Below, in pieces: positions 24,795-34,542 of a DNA stretch of 64,000 nt. The notes under the pieces are model-generated. The model worked only from the letters and a program-made list of their open reading frames with translations. It searched no databases and was not told the DNA's origin. The DNA comes from Aedoeadaptatus acetigenes (GTDB lineage: Bacteria; Bacillota; Clostridia; Tissierellales; Peptoniphilaceae): the NCBI RefSeq assembly GCF_025566985.1, contig NZ_JAOQJD010000011.1:1-64000 (forward strand), given 5' to 3'. Position 1 is the stretch's first letter. Each line of letters starts with the position of its first letter. Made by a program: the position numbers and the translations under genes.

Positions 24795-25854
24795 AAATTT
24801 ATCTGTATACGAAGATCGCTACAATGAACTGAACGAGATGATGATGGATCCGAAAGTTCAAAGCGACAGCAAGCTCTTGCAAAAGACGGCCATTGAACAC
24901 GCGGAAATCGAGCCCATCGTGAAAAAATACAAAGAGTACACGGAAACGACGGAGGCCATTGCCGAAAACAAGAGCATGTTCGACGAGAAACTGGACGACG
25001 ACATGCGGGAGCTCGTAAAAGAAGAGCTGAAAATGGAAGAAGAGCATTTGGCAGAAATCGTAGAAGAATTAAAAATTCTCTTGATTCCAAAAGATGAAAA
25101 CGACGACAAAAACGTCATCGTGGAAGTGCGCGGCGGCGCCGGCGGCGACGAGGCCGCCCTGTTCGCCGGCGTCCTCGTGCGTCAATACATTCACTACGCC
25201 GACAATCACAATTGGAAAACCGAAATGATGTCCAGCAACGAAAACGGCATCGGCGGCTTTAAGGAAGCGATTCTATTGATTCAGGGAAAGGGCGCTTTTT
25301 CTCGCCTGAAGTACGAATCGGGAGTTCATCGCGTGCAACGGGTGCCCGAAACGGAATCCTCGGGCCGAATCCATACGTCCACGGCTACGGTCATCGTCAT
25401 GCCTGAAATCGACGATGTGGAAGTGGAAATCGACCCCAACGACGTTCGCGTTGACGTGTTCCGCTCCTCGGGAAACGGCGGTCAATCGGTAAATACCACG
25501 GACTCCGCCGTACGCTTAACCCACGAGCCCACGGGGATCGTCGTTAGTTGCCAAGATGAAAAGAGCCAGTTGAAAAATAAAGACAAGGCTTTTAAGATTT
25601 TGAAGGCGAAACTTTACGACATAGAGCTGCAAAAGCAGGAAGATGAACTGAGCAAGGAGAAGAAATCCCAAATCGGCTCCGGCGACCGCTCCGAACGGAT
25701 TCGCACTTACAATTATCCTCAAGGCCGCGTTACCGACCACCGCATTAACTACACGAGCCACCGCATCGACGACATTAACAACGGGGATTTGGACGATTTG
25801 ATCGATGCTCTGACGGCGGCGGATCAAGCGGCGAAAATCGAAAGCGTCGACTGA
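24787..25854 (+). CDS. prfA: Peptide chain release factor 1
   Basis: Recognises UAA/UAG stop codons and triggers peptide release. 355 residues with GGQ at 231-233 (GNGGQSVNTTDSAVRLTH) and the RF1-type C-terminus (SERIRTYNYPQGRVTDHRI). The N-terminal coiled region is normal. Last gene of the DUF1385-prmC-prfA operon. Confidence 0.97.
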   Translation: MFENLSVYEDRYNELNEMMMDPKVQSDSKLLQKTAIEHAEIEPIVKKYKEYTETTEAIAENKSMFDEKLDDDMRELVKEELKMEEEHLAEIVEELKILLIPKDENDDKNVIVEVRGGAGGDEAALFAGVLVRQYIHYADNHNWKTEMMSSNENGIGGFKEAILLIQGKGAFSRLKYESGVHRVQRVPETESSGRIHTSTATVIVMPEIDDVEVEIDPNDVRVDVFRSSGNGGQSVNTTDSAVRLTHEPTGIVVSCQDEKSQLKNKDKAFKILKAKLYDIELQKQEDELSKEKKSQIGSGDRSERIRTYNYPQGRVTDHRINYTSHRIDDINNGDLDDLIDALTAADQAAKIESVD

Positions 25855-25881
25855 GAAAGCCAGCCTAATTATTAAGAAAGC

Positions 25882-25910
25882 TTGTTTTATTATCATTTAT
25901 AAGATATAAT
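25882..25910 (+). promoter_or_regulatory. Promoter of rubrerythrin
   Basis: TTGTTT (25882-25887), 17-bp spacer, TATAAT (25905-25910). The AAGGAGG site lies just before the ATG. Confidence 0.75.
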
Positions 25911-25950
25911 GAAGGGGCAAAGAAACAACATGATATAAGGAGGCATTATT

Positions 25951-26496
25951 ATGCACGCAATGACACAAGACAACTTAAGAAGCGCATTCGGCGGCGAAAG
26001 CCAAGCACACGTCCGCTACGGTATTTGGGCAAAAGCTGCCGGCAAGGAAGGCTTCCCCAATGTTGAACGTCTCTTCAACTGCACCGCTGAAGCTGAACGC
26101 GTTCACGGCAATCTGCACTTCAAAGCCCTGAAAGACATTCACGGTGACTTCGCCGTCACCAGCATGGCCGGTTTCGGTATCGGCAGCACTTCCGAAAACC
26201 TTCAAAAAGGTATCGACGGTGAAACTTTCGAATTTACCGAAATGTATCCCGCATTTATCGAAGTAGCTAAGATGCAAGGCGAAGACGAAGCTGTCAAAGC
26301 CATGCGTTATGCCATCGAAGCTGAAAAAATCCACGCCGTTCGCTACGAAGAAGCGAAAAAAGCAGTCGACGCAGGCAAGGATTTAGACGTAAAAGACATT
26401 CTTCTCTGCCCCGTATGCGGCTACATCACCTTTGATGCAAGCGAAGAAGAATGCCCGATCTGCCACACCAAATCCAAGGCATTTGTCGCTTACTAA
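25951..26496 (+). CDS. rbr: Rubrerythrin
   Basis: Peroxide-reducing di-iron protein of anaerobes. 181 residues: an N-terminal ferritin-like four-helix domain with iron-ligand glutamates (GESQAHVRY, EAERVH, EGEDEAV-like helix, EAEKIHAVRYEE) and a C-terminal rubredoxin-like iron site (C153-x-x-C156 and C168-x-x-C171; CPVCGY and CPICH). Single gene with a strong promoter, ribosome-binding site and terminator; codon choice looks like that of a highly expressed gene. Confidence 0.96.
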   Translation: MHAMTQDNLRSAFGGESQAHVRYGIWAKAAGKEGFPNVERLFNCTAEAERVHGNLHFKALKDIHGDFAVTSMAGFGIGSTSENLQKGIDGETFEFTEMYPAFIEVAKMQGEDEAVKAMRYAIEAEKIHAVRYEEAKKAVDAGKDLDVKDILLCPVCGYITFDASEEECPICHTKSKAFVAY

Positions 26497-26500
26497 GAAC

Positions 26501-26528
26501 AAAAAAGACATCTTCGGGTGTCTTTTTT
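26501..26528 (+). terminator. Terminator after rubrerythrin
   Basis: AAAAAAGACA-TCTTCGGG-TGTCTTTTTT. Confidence 0.88.
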
Positions 26529-26554
26529 CATGCCCAAAATTTCGATTTCAACTA

Positions 26555-26563
26555 TGGTATAAT
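26555..26563 (+). promoter_or_regulatory. Extended -10 promoter of miaB
   Basis: TGGTATAAT, 29 bases before the miaB ATG; no clear -35. Confidence 0.6.
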
Positions 26564-26592
26564 GAGAAGAACTGTTAATCAAAGGAGTAAGC

Positions 26593-27969
26593 ATGGAAGA
26601 AAAATTTCAACATTTAATCGAACGTGTAAAGGAAGTCCACGGCGGTGAAACCTACGTCATTACCACCCACGGCTGTCAAATGAACGAACACGATTCGGAA
26701 AAAATAAAAACATTATTAAATACCATGGGCTTTAAAGAGATCGATCGGGAAGAAGAAGCGGACCTGGCGATTATCAATACCTGTTCCGTTCGCCACAGCG
26801 CGGAAGACAAGGTAATCGGGCACATCGGTCGCTTAAAGCATATTAAGAAGCAAAACAAAGATTTAAAAGTGGCCGTCTGCGGTTGCATGATGCAGCGAAA
26901 GGAATCCAGAGATTATGTGCTGAACACGTTTAACCACGTGGACATCGTCTTCGGCACGAACAACATCTACCGTCTGCCTCAGCTGATTTTGGAAAGCGAC
27001 GACAAGAAAAACGCCGTGGTGGATATTGACGAAAGCTATACGAATTTCGACAATCAAATTTATTCTCGAACGGCCGGAAATGCGGCCTACGTGAATATCG
27101 TCTACGGCTGCAATAATTTCTGCACCTATTGCATCGTGCCCTATACCCGTGGCCGCGAGGTCTCTCGGGAACCGGAAGATATTTTAGACGAAATTAAAAA
27201 CCTCGTGGCGGACGGGGTCAACGAAGTGACTCTGTTGGGGCAAAATGTGAACTCCTACGGAAAAAATCTAGAGGAAAAAATCACATTTGCCGAGCTTCTG
27301 CGCATGGTACACGAGGTGGAGGGGATTGAGCGCATCCACTTTACTACCTCCCATCCGAAGGATATGTCCGATGATTTAATTGCCTGTTACAAGGATCTGC
27401 CGAAGCTCGCAAATTACCTACATCTCCCTGTGCAATCCGGTTCGAATCGCGTGTTGAAGATGATGAATCGTCATTACACCCGAGAAGATTACTTTACACT
27501 GATCGACAAAGTGCGCGCCGTTCGTCCGGATATTTCTCTTTCCACGGATATTATGGTTGGTTTTCCCGGCGAGACGGAAGAAGATTTCGAAGACACTTTG
27601 GATTTGGTGAAGCGTGTTAAATACGACAACGCCTTTACCTTTATTTATTCGAGACGGGAAGGCACCCGCGCCGATAAAATGGAAAATCAAGTGCCGAAGG
27701 ACGTGAAGGACGCGCGGTTCCAACGCCTTCTAGATGCGGTTTATACCATTCAACGAGAAAAGTATGAAGCCCTGCACGGCACGGTGCAAGAGGTGCTGTT
27801 TGAATCGGTAAGTAAAAACGATCCGACGAAAATGAGCGGACGGACCGCCGGATTCAAACTGGTCCACGCGCCATACGATGCGGATTCCATCGGCAAAATG
27901 GTGCCGGTGAAAATTACAGGAGGCAATACATTCTCTTTAGAAGGAGAAATCGTTCATGGAAAGCAGTGA
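26593..27969 (+). CDS. miaB: tRNA-2-methylthio-N6-dimethylallyladenosine synthase
   Basis: Radical-SAM methylthiotransferase acting on i6A37 of tRNAs reading U-starting codons. 458 residues: N-terminal UPF0004 domain with cluster cysteines (THGCQMNEHDSE, NTCSVRHSAEDK, VCGCMMQRKES), radical-SAM CNNFCTYC (C173, C177, C180) and C-terminal TRAM domain. It opens an operon with mutS, mutL and miaA; miaA makes its substrate. ATG 26593 follows AAAGGAG. Confidence 0.96.
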   Translation: MEEKFQHLIERVKEVHGGETYVITTHGCQMNEHDSEKIKTLLNTMGFKEIDREEEADLAIINTCSVRHSAEDKVIGHIGRLKHIKKQNKDLKVAVCGCMMQRKESRDYVLNTFNHVDIVFGTNNIYRLPQLILESDDKKNAVVDIDESYTNFDNQIYSRTAGNAAYVNIVYGCNNFCTYCIVPYTRGREVSREPEDILDEIKNLVADGVNEVTLLGQNVNSYGKNLEEKITFAELLRMVHEVEGIERIHFTTSHPKDMSDDLIACYKDLPKLANYLHLPVQSGSNRVLKMMNRHYTREDYFTLIDKVRAVRPDISLSTDIMVGFPGETEEDFEDTLDLVKRVKYDNAFTFIYSRREGTRADKMENQVPKDVKDARFQRLLDAVYTIQREKYEALHGTVQEVLFESVSKNDPTKMSGRTAGFKLVHAPYDADSIGKMVPVKITGGNTFSLEGEIVHGKQ

Positions 27970-30517
27970 TTTCGAAAAATTAACGCCGGCCATGCGCCAC
28001 TACGTCGAAACAAAAAATGAAAACCCCGATGCTTTTTTATTTTATCGCCTCGGGGATTTTTACGAGCTCTTCTTTAACGACGCCATCGTCGTTTCCGATC
28101 TTTTGGATTTGACGCTCACAAAAAAAAGCGGCGGGTTGGATGAAAAGATCCCCATGTGCGGCGTGCCCTATCGCGTGGCCAATCAATATATAAAGCGCCT
28201 GGTGAAAATGGGCCATTCCGTGAGCATTTGCGATCAGGTGGAGGATCCGAAACAAGCCAAGGGCCTGGTGAAAAGAGAAGTCACGAAGGTCGTCACCCCC
28301 GGCACCTTTATCGACGAAGATGAAGGGGAGGAGAGCCGCATTCTTACGAGCATCGCCCGGGAGGGAAAGATCGTGGAGCTGGCGCATTGCGATTATCCGG
28401 CGGGAAAAGTATACATGGACCGAAAAGTCTGCTGGGACAAGCGGGAAACCGAAAGTTTTCTCGAAAAGCAGTTTTCCCTTTACCGTCCGGCGGAGATTCT
28501 CTATGATCGTGCTTTTTCGGAAAAGGCCACAATTCGAAAACTGGCGAAACGCTACGATGTTTTAAAGAATGGCGAAGTGTCTCGGGACCATCGCGAAATT
28601 TTAGCGTCTTACAAAGAACTGAATCGGGAAATCGACTACGACAGCGTCGCCCTCGCCAATTTACTGGCTTATCTGGAAGCGACGCAGCATCGCAGACAGA
28701 CCCACCTTCACATCTCCGCCCGTGAGGATCACGACGCTGTTATGGATCTTTCCGAAACCACCATTCGCAATTTGGAGCTCGTGAACAACAACCACGACAA
28801 TCAAAAGGAACACTCCCTCTACGCCATTTTGGATCGTTGCAAGACGAAAATGGGGAGCCGCTATTTGCGCACGTCCATCTTGCGCCCGTTAATGGATGAA
28901 AAGGCGCTAAATGAACGCTACGATCGCATCGACTCCCTTCACGGCGACCGGATTTTGTTCGACGATTTGCAGGAGCAGCTGGCGGCGATCTACGACATCG
29001 ACCGCCTGTCCATATACATCGCCAACGAGACCATGACGCCGAAACAAATTGAGCGACTCGTAAAGAGTTTAGAGGCGGTGCAGCTGATTGTTCGGCTTCT
29101 CAAGAAGGCGGAGAACGAAGCTCTCCTTAAAATTTTTGACGGCGTGGATCTCATGGAAGAGATTTCGGATCAGTTGCGGGAAATTTTTATCGACGAGTTG
29201 CCGGCAAACTATCGGGAACAGCGCTTTATGGCCCATGGCGTGGACGAGGAGTTGGACCGACTCTTCGCTCTTTCCGAAAGCGGCAAGCAATGGATTTTGC
29301 AGCTGGAAGAAAAAGAGCGTGAAGCCAGCGGCATTAAGAATCTGCGAATAAAGTACAATAAAATACTGGGTTATTTTTTCGAGGTGTCGAAATCCTATGT
29401 GGATCAGGCGCCGGAGCATTTTATCCGAAAACAGACCCTCGTGGGCAGCGAACGATTTTTCACCGAAGAGTTGAAAAATAGGGAAGAGGAGATCCTCCAC
29501 GGAAAAGAGCGCGCACTGGAGCGGCAATTGGAGCTTTTGGAGGCCATTGAAAGGCGCATCGCAACGAAGCTTCCGTCCATTCAGCATTTGTCCGAAGCCA
29601 TACAGAAACTGGACGTGGCTTGTGCTCTGGCCGAGGTGGCGGAGCGATACAATTACCGCCGGCCCCGCTTCAACGACGGCGGTGTGCTCTTTATTAAAGA
29701 CGGTCGCCATCCTGTGGTGGAGCGCACCATGGATGAGCCCTATATTCCCAACGACACCTATTTAGACGACGAGAAGGTCCTTCTCCAGATTATCACTGGA
29801 CCCAATATGGCAGGCAAATCCACCTACATGCGCCAAGTAGCTTTGATTCAGATTATGGCCCAAATCGGTTCCTTCGTGCCGGCGGAAGAGGCGAATCTGC
29901 CCATGGTTGATCAAATCTTTACGCGGATCGGCGCCTCCGATTACCTGACGCGGGGCCAGTCCACTTTTATGGTCGAGATGACGGAGGTGGCGGAAATTTT
30001 GCGCCTCGCCACGGCGCGTTCCTTGATTCTCTTCGACGAAGTGGGCAGGGGCACCAGCACCTACGACGGCCTTTCCATCGCCTGGTCCATTATCGAATAC
30101 ATTTACAAAGAAGTGCGCGCGAAGACCCTCTTTGCCACCCACTATTTCGAACTCACGGAACTGGAAAATCGCTACGACGGCATTTTGAATGTGACCGTAG
30201 CCACGGAAGAGGTGGACGACGAGATCCGCTTTTTAAGGAAAATTATTGTCGGCCAAAGCAATTACTCCTTCGGTATCGACGTGGCGAAGCTTGCCGGTGT
30301 AAAAGACGAGGTCATCGAGCGGGCGCGAAATGTTCTCGATCATTTGGAATCCGACGGCCGTGGAAAAGCCGTAGAATCTGTAAGAAACGATGTCGTCGTC
30401 GCCGACAAGGGGCCGGATCCATTGCGGGAAAAAATTCGATCCATCGACATCAATCAAACGACGCCCTTAGAAGCCCTGATGCTTCTCGAAGCCTTAAAGG
30501 AGGATGCCGATGCGTGA
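27956..30517 (+). CDS. mutS: DNA mismatch repair protein MutS
   Basis: Mismatch-recognition ATPase. 853 residues: mismatch-binding domain with the Phe-x-Glu motif in GDFYELFFNDA, connector, lever/clamp, then the ATPase with Walker A at about 615-622 (GPNMAGKST), Walker B LILFDEVGRGTSTYDG and the ATHYFELTEL region. Overlaps miaB by 14 bases and mutL by eight. Confidence 0.97.
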   Translation: MESSDFEKLTPAMRHYVETKNENPDAFLFYRLGDFYELFFNDAIVVSDLLDLTLTKKSGGLDEKIPMCGVPYRVANQYIKRLVKMGHSVSICDQVEDPKQAKGLVKREVTKVVTPGTFIDEDEGEESRILTSIAREGKIVELAHCDYPAGKVYMDRKVCWDKRETESFLEKQFSLYRPAEILYDRAFSEKATIRKLAKRYDVLKNGEVSRDHREILASYKELNREIDYDSVALANLLAYLEATQHRRQTHLHISAREDHDAVMDLSETTIRNLELVNNNHDNQKEHSLYAILDRCKTKMGSRYLRTSILRPLMDEKALNERYDRIDSLHGDRILFDDLQEQLAAIYDIDRLSIYIANETMTPKQIERLVKSLEAVQLIVRLLKKAENEALLKIFDGVDLMEEISDQLREIFIDELPANYREQRFMAHGVDEELDRLFALSESGKQWILQLEEKEREASGIKNLRIKYNKILGYFFEVSKSYVDQAPEHFIRKQTLVGSERFFTEELKNREEEILHGKERALERQLELLEAIERRIATKLPSIQHLSEAIQKLDVACALAEVAERYNYRRPRFNDGGVLFIKDGRHPVVERTMDEPYIPNDTYLDDEKVLLQIITGPNMAGKSTYMRQVALIQIMAQIGSFVPAEEANLPMVDQIFTRIGASDYLTRGQSTFMVEMTEVAEILRLATARSLILFDEVGRGTSTYDGLSIAWSIIEYIYKEVRAKTLFATHYFELTELENRYDGILNVTVATEEVDDEIRFLRKIIVGQSNYSFGIDVAKLAGVKDEVIERARNVLDHLESDGRGKAVESVRNDVVVADKGPDPLREKIRSIDINQTTPLEALMLLEALKEDADA

Positions 30518-32360
30518 AATTTATGCATTAAGCGATCAGACCATTTCTCAAATCGCTGCGGGCGAAATCATCGAAAATCCCGCCTCCATCATTAAGGAAT
30601 TGGTTGAAAATGCCATCGACGCAAATGCCGATCGAATCAGCATTCGCTTATCGGATAATCTTTTAGACGAAATTCGTATCGCCGACAATGGCGACGGCAT
30701 CGAAAAAAGCCAGATTACCAAGGCATTTTCCCGCCACGCCACATCAAAGCTTCGTACCATTTCCGATTTAGATATGATTACGAGCTTGGGCTTTCGCGGC
30801 GAGGCATTGGCAAGCATCGCCAATATCAGCCAAATGGAATGCGTGACGAAAACGGCCGAGAGCGACTTCGCCTACCGATTTACCGTGGAAAAAGGAGTCG
30901 TATCCCGAGGGGAGCCCGTGGGCGCACCGGTAGGCACGACGATGATCGTGCGGGATATTTTTTACAACACCCCGGTGAGAAAGAAATTTTTAAACACTAC
31001 GACGAAAGAAATTCGCCGCATCGTCGAAGTGGTGGAACTATTGGCTTTGAGCCATCAGGACGTCTCCATCCACCTATCCCGCAATCAAAAGACCTTGCTC
31101 CATTCGAAAGTCTCCGACGACAAGATCAATCATATCTATTCCATTCTCGGAAAGGACATTGCAAAAAATCTCCTGCCTATTTCCTTCGATACGGAATCTT
31201 ACAAAATCGAAGGCTTTATCGGCAATAACTTGCTCCACCGGGCGACGCCGGATCGGGAATTTCTGTTCGTAAATGGCCGCGGCGTCAAGAGCAACGACAT
31301 CGCCCGGGCCATTCGAAAGGTGTATCGTTCCTTAATTCCCTTGAACCACTATCCGGTCTACGTCCTCTACATTACCATCGACCCCATCTTAATCGATGTG
31401 AATATTCACCCGCAGAAGCAAACAATTCGTCTGTCCAATGAAAATCAACTGACGACGATTTTGGAGCGTTTGGCGGAAGAGAAACTTCTGCCTAAGCGGG
31501 AGATTCCTTCGATCGATGCCCTAAATGAAGATACGAAAAAAGCGGAAGCGCCGGTACCGGAAAAAACAATCTTTGAGTTGAGCAGAGAACGAAAGATCGA
31601 AAGAGAGAAGCCGAAAGTGCCGGAATTTGACTACTCCGATCGCGTGGCCCTTGCGGCGGAAGATAAAAAAGTGTACGGGGATAAAACAGAGCCCTCGCTT
31701 ACGGAATCTTCCCCCGATACAGAAAGAATTGATATAGAAACAGAAGCGGAAGCGACGGAAAAAGTGCAGCCCCTTGATGTAAGTCTTTACCAATTTTTGG
31801 CCGTAGTGTTCAAAACCTACGTGCTTTTTGAAAACAAGAAGGATCACCGCGTCCTCGTGGTGGATCAGCACGCGGCCCACGAGCGAATTCTTTACGAACG
31901 TTACAGCAAAAAAATTCGTGAACGGGCCGTGGCGACCCAGCTCCTTCTCGCGCCCATTACCATGCACCTGAGTCCCGAGGAAATGCACGCCGTGGTAACA
32001 CATATGGCCGACTATGAACGCCTCGGTATTTATCCCGAAGTCTTCGGCGAGCAAGACATCGTGATTCGCGAGGTGCCGGAGCATATATTAATCGACGATT
32101 TTCGGCAATTCTTTTTGGACTCCATTCATCTATTGAACGAGGGCGTCAATGTGAAAGAGCAAAACATTTATAAAATCATGCGCCTCGCATGCAGAAGCGC
32201 CATTAAAGCAGGAGATACCATTTCCGAAAAAGAAGCCTACGCCCTTCTCGAGGAATTAAACGACGCGGACACGCCCTTTACCTGTCCGCACGGGCGCCCG
32301 ACCATGATTCACGTGGAAAAACGCGCCTTCGAAAAACTGTTTTTAAGGGAGGGACTATGA
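30510..32360 (+). CDS. mutL: DNA mismatch repair protein MutL (endonuclease type)
   Basis: GHKL ATPase and nicking endonuclease. N-terminal motifs NAIDANA, DNGDGI and GFRGEAL bind ATP. A variable acidic/charged linker covers roughly 340-430. The C-terminal domain has DQHAAHERILYE (from residue 452), which fits the endonuclease motif DQHA(X)2E(X)4E, plus ACRSAIKAGD and CPHGRPT, as in bacteria without MutH. ATG 30510 is preferred over ATG 30504 because AAGGAGG lies six bases before it and directly touches the other. Confidence 0.96.
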   Translation: MREIYALSDQTISQIAAGEIIENPASIIKELVENAIDANADRISIRLSDNLLDEIRIADNGDGIEKSQITKAFSRHATSKLRTISDLDMITSLGFRGEALASIANISQMECVTKTAESDFAYRFTVEKGVVSRGEPVGAPVGTTMIVRDIFYNTPVRKKFLNTTTKEIRRIVEVVELLALSHQDVSIHLSRNQKTLLHSKVSDDKINHIYSILGKDIAKNLLPISFDTESYKIEGFIGNNLLHRATPDREFLFVNGRGVKSNDIARAIRKVYRSLIPLNHYPVYVLYITIDPILIDVNIHPQKQTIRLSNENQLTTILERLAEEKLLPKREIPSIDALNEDTKKAEAPVPEKTIFELSRERKIEREKPKVPEFDYSDRVALAAEDKKVYGDKTEPSLTESSPDTERIDIETEAEATEKVQPLDVSLYQFLAVVFKTYVLFENKKDHRVLVVDQHAAHERILYERYSKKIRERAVATQLLLAPITMHLSPEEMHAVVTHMADYERLGIYPEVFGEQDIVIREVPEHILIDDFRQFFLDSIHLLNEGVNVKEQNIYKIMRLACRSAIKAGDTISEKEAYALLEELNDADTPFTCPHGRPTMIHVEKRAFEKLFLREGL

Positions 32361-33295
32361 AACCGCTCATATTAATTACCGGGCCCACCGGTTCCGGGAA
32401 ATCCGACCTTTCCGTGGCCCTCGCTAAAAAACTCCATACGGAGATCATTTCCGCGGATTCCGTGCAGGTTTACCGCGGTTTTACGATCGGTAGCGGAAAG
32501 ATTACGCCGGAGGAGACGGAGGGCATTGTCCACCATCTTATCGACATAAAAGATCCTCACGAATTTTATTCCGCCGCCGATTTTTACGAAGCCGCCGCGC
32601 CGATTTTTGAAGATCTGTGGCGCGCGGGAAAGATTCCCATCGTCTGCGGGGGAACGGCCCTTTACATTCACAGCTTAATTTACGATTTGGACTTTTCCGA
32701 AAAGCCTTCAACCGAACGTCGAAAGGAACTCAACAATCTTTATAATCGACGGGGACTCGAATATATGGTGGCTTTATTGAAGGAGAAGGACGCGACCATG
32801 GCGGAGGCCGTGGATTTAAACAATCCCCGCCGCGTCATTCGCGCCCTGGAACGAATCGAATCCGGCCATGTGGAAACAGAGCAACTACGGAAAAAGCGCA
32901 AAGGCGTCGATCCGCTGTACATCGTGTTGGATTGGGAGCGGGACGCGCTTTACGATCGAATTAACCGCCGCGTACTGAAAATGGTGGAGGCGGGGCTCTA
33001 CGATGAAGTGGAAGAGCTCTATAGGGTCTACGGCGGCGATGTGAAGCCTATGGGATCCATCGGCTACAAAGAAGTGGTGAAGTATATAAAAGGGGAGTGG
33101 GATGAAGCCACTGCCATCGAAAAAATCCAACAACATTCCAGAAATTTTGCCAAGCGGCAGATGACCTGGTTTCGCAAGGAAGAAGATGCGGTGTTCATTC
33201 CCATGTCTGAATTGACGAAAGATGCGGCACTTGAGAAGATTTTAGAACTGGAGAGAGAAAAATATGGTACAGATCGCGGATTTAATGGCGATTGA
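32357..33295 (+). CDS. miaA: tRNA dimethylallyltransferase
   Basis: Adds a dimethylallyl group to A37 of tRNA, the substrate for MiaB. 312 residues: P-loop GPTGSGKSDLS, ISADSVQVYRGFTIGSGK and GGTALYIHSLIYDLDFS. It uses DMAPP, an end product of the MEP pathway to which ispD/ispF at 19-20 kb belong. Overlaps mutL by four bases (ATGA). Confidence 0.96.
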   Translation: MKPLILITGPTGSGKSDLSVALAKKLHTEIISADSVQVYRGFTIGSGKITPEETEGIVHHLIDIKDPHEFYSAADFYEAAAPIFEDLWRAGKIPIVCGGTALYIHSLIYDLDFSEKPSTERRKELNNLYNRRGLEYMVALLKEKDATMAEAVDLNNPRRVIRALERIESGHVETEQLRKKRKGVDPLYIVLDWERDALYDRINRRVLKMVEAGLYDEVEELYRVYGGDVKPMGSIGYKEVVKYIKGEWDEATAIEKIQQHSRNFAKRQMTWFRKEEDAVFIPMSELTKDAALEKILELEREKYGTDRGFNGD

Positions 33296-34493
33296 AGCGA
33301 GCCTTCAAGAACCCTTTGCTGCACTGGATGAGATTTGTTTATTTAATCAGGAAAAAGTATTAAAGGCTCTGCAATCCGTACGATTGGCGTCGGCGGATTT
33401 CAACTGGGCGACCGGCTACGGCTACGGGGATGTAGGCAGGGAAAAGGTGGAGGCCGTTTACGCCGCACTCTTTCACACGGAAGACGCATTGGTGCGGCCC
33501 AATATGGTTTCCGGCACCCACGCCATCGCCCTCACTATAAAAGCCTTGACGAAGGCGAGAGATACCATCGCCTCCGTTTCCGGCTCTCCCTACGACACCT
33601 TGCACAAAGTGTTGGGCACCGCCGGGAATGCGCCGGGGAACTTGAAATCTGAAGGTATCGGTTATCGGGAGCTTCCTTTAAAAGATGATGGCGCCATGGA
33701 TTACGAAGCCATTAGCGATTTCGTGTCCCATGACGCGGATCTTGTGATTATGCAGCGCTCCACCGGCTATTCCGATCGACGGGCCTTTACCGTCGATGAA
33801 ATCAAGCGAGCGGTGGAAGAAATCAGAAAAAGCTACGACGGCATAATTTTTCTCGATAATTGCTACGGCGAATTTACGGAAAAAATCGAGCCCACGGAAA
33901 TCGGCGTCGATGTTATGGCGGGCTCCCTCATAAAGAATCCCGGTGGCGGCCTGAGTCTATCCGGCGGCTACGTCGTCGGAAGCGAAGAAATCATCGAGCG
34001 AGTGGCGGCGGAACTGACGGCGCCGGGCATCGGCAAGGAATGCGGCCTCTCCTTCGGGCAAACCCGAAACACCTTAATGGGCCTGTTTCTCGCGCCCCAT
34101 CGCGTGGCCCAGTGCATAAAAGGCGCCATGCTCTTTGCGAAAACATTCGAAACCATGGGCTACGACTGCATCCCTGCATCCACGGATCCGAGAAGCGACA
34201 TCGTCCAATCCATTGCCTTAGAGACGCCGGAAAATCTCGTGCGTTTTTGCCGCGCTATTCAGGCGGCCTCGCCGGTGGATTCCCATGTTACGCCCTATCC
34301 CTGGGATATGCCCGGCTACGAAGATCAGGTCATTATGGCGGCGGGCGGCTTTATCGAAGGAAGCAGCATCGAATTGTCTGCCGACGGTCCCATGCGCGCG
34401 CCCTACCGCGTGTATTTCCAAGGCGGCCTTACTTACGAACACATAAAACTCGCCCTGATTCAGGTACTTGACGCCCTCGATCAAAAGGCATAA
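33264..34493 (+). CDS. ynbB: PLP-dependent YnbB/AluI-family protein (methionine gamma-lyase-like)
   Basis: 409 residues of a fold-type I PLP enzyme. The likely Schiff-base lysine is in GSLIKNPGGGLSLSGGYVVG; the PLP-binding Asp lies in IIFLDNCYGEFTE, and SGTHAIALTIKAL precedes it. The family is annotated as 'aluminium resistance protein' or methionine gamma-lyase family; the real substrate is unknown. It overlaps miaA by 32 bases, as in other Bacillota where ynbB is near miaA. Start ATG 33264 follows GGAGAGAG. Ends at a convergent terminator. Confidence 0.88.
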   Translation: MVQIADLMAIEASLQEPFAALDEICLFNQEKVLKALQSVRLASADFNWATGYGYGDVGREKVEAVYAALFHTEDALVRPNMVSGTHAIALTIKALTKARDTIASVSGSPYDTLHKVLGTAGNAPGNLKSEGIGYRELPLKDDGAMDYEAISDFVSHDADLVIMQRSTGYSDRRAFTVDEIKRAVEEIRKSYDGIIFLDNCYGEFTEKIEPTEIGVDVMAGSLIKNPGGGLSLSGGYVVGSEEIIERVAAELTAPGIGKECGLSFGQTRNTLMGLFLAPHRVAQCIKGAMLFAKTFETMGYDCIPASTDPRSDIVQSIALETPENLVRFCRAIQAASPVDSHVTPYPWDMPGYEDQVIMAAGGFIEGSSIELSADGPMRAPYRVYFQGGLTYEHIKLALIQVLDALDQKA

Positions 34494-34497
34494 AGAA

Positions 34498-34541
34498 ACC
34501 CCGATGCCTTCCGCAGTGACGGAAGCTCGGGGTCATTTTTT
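34498..34541 (+). terminator. Terminator between ynbB and the Mga-like gene
   Basis: Two-part stem ACCCCGA...CTTCCG / CGGAAG...TCGGGGT, then T residues. The opposing gene ends at 34543, so it may serve both strands. It marks the switch from + to - strand genes. Confidence 0.85.
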
Positions 34542-34542
34542 A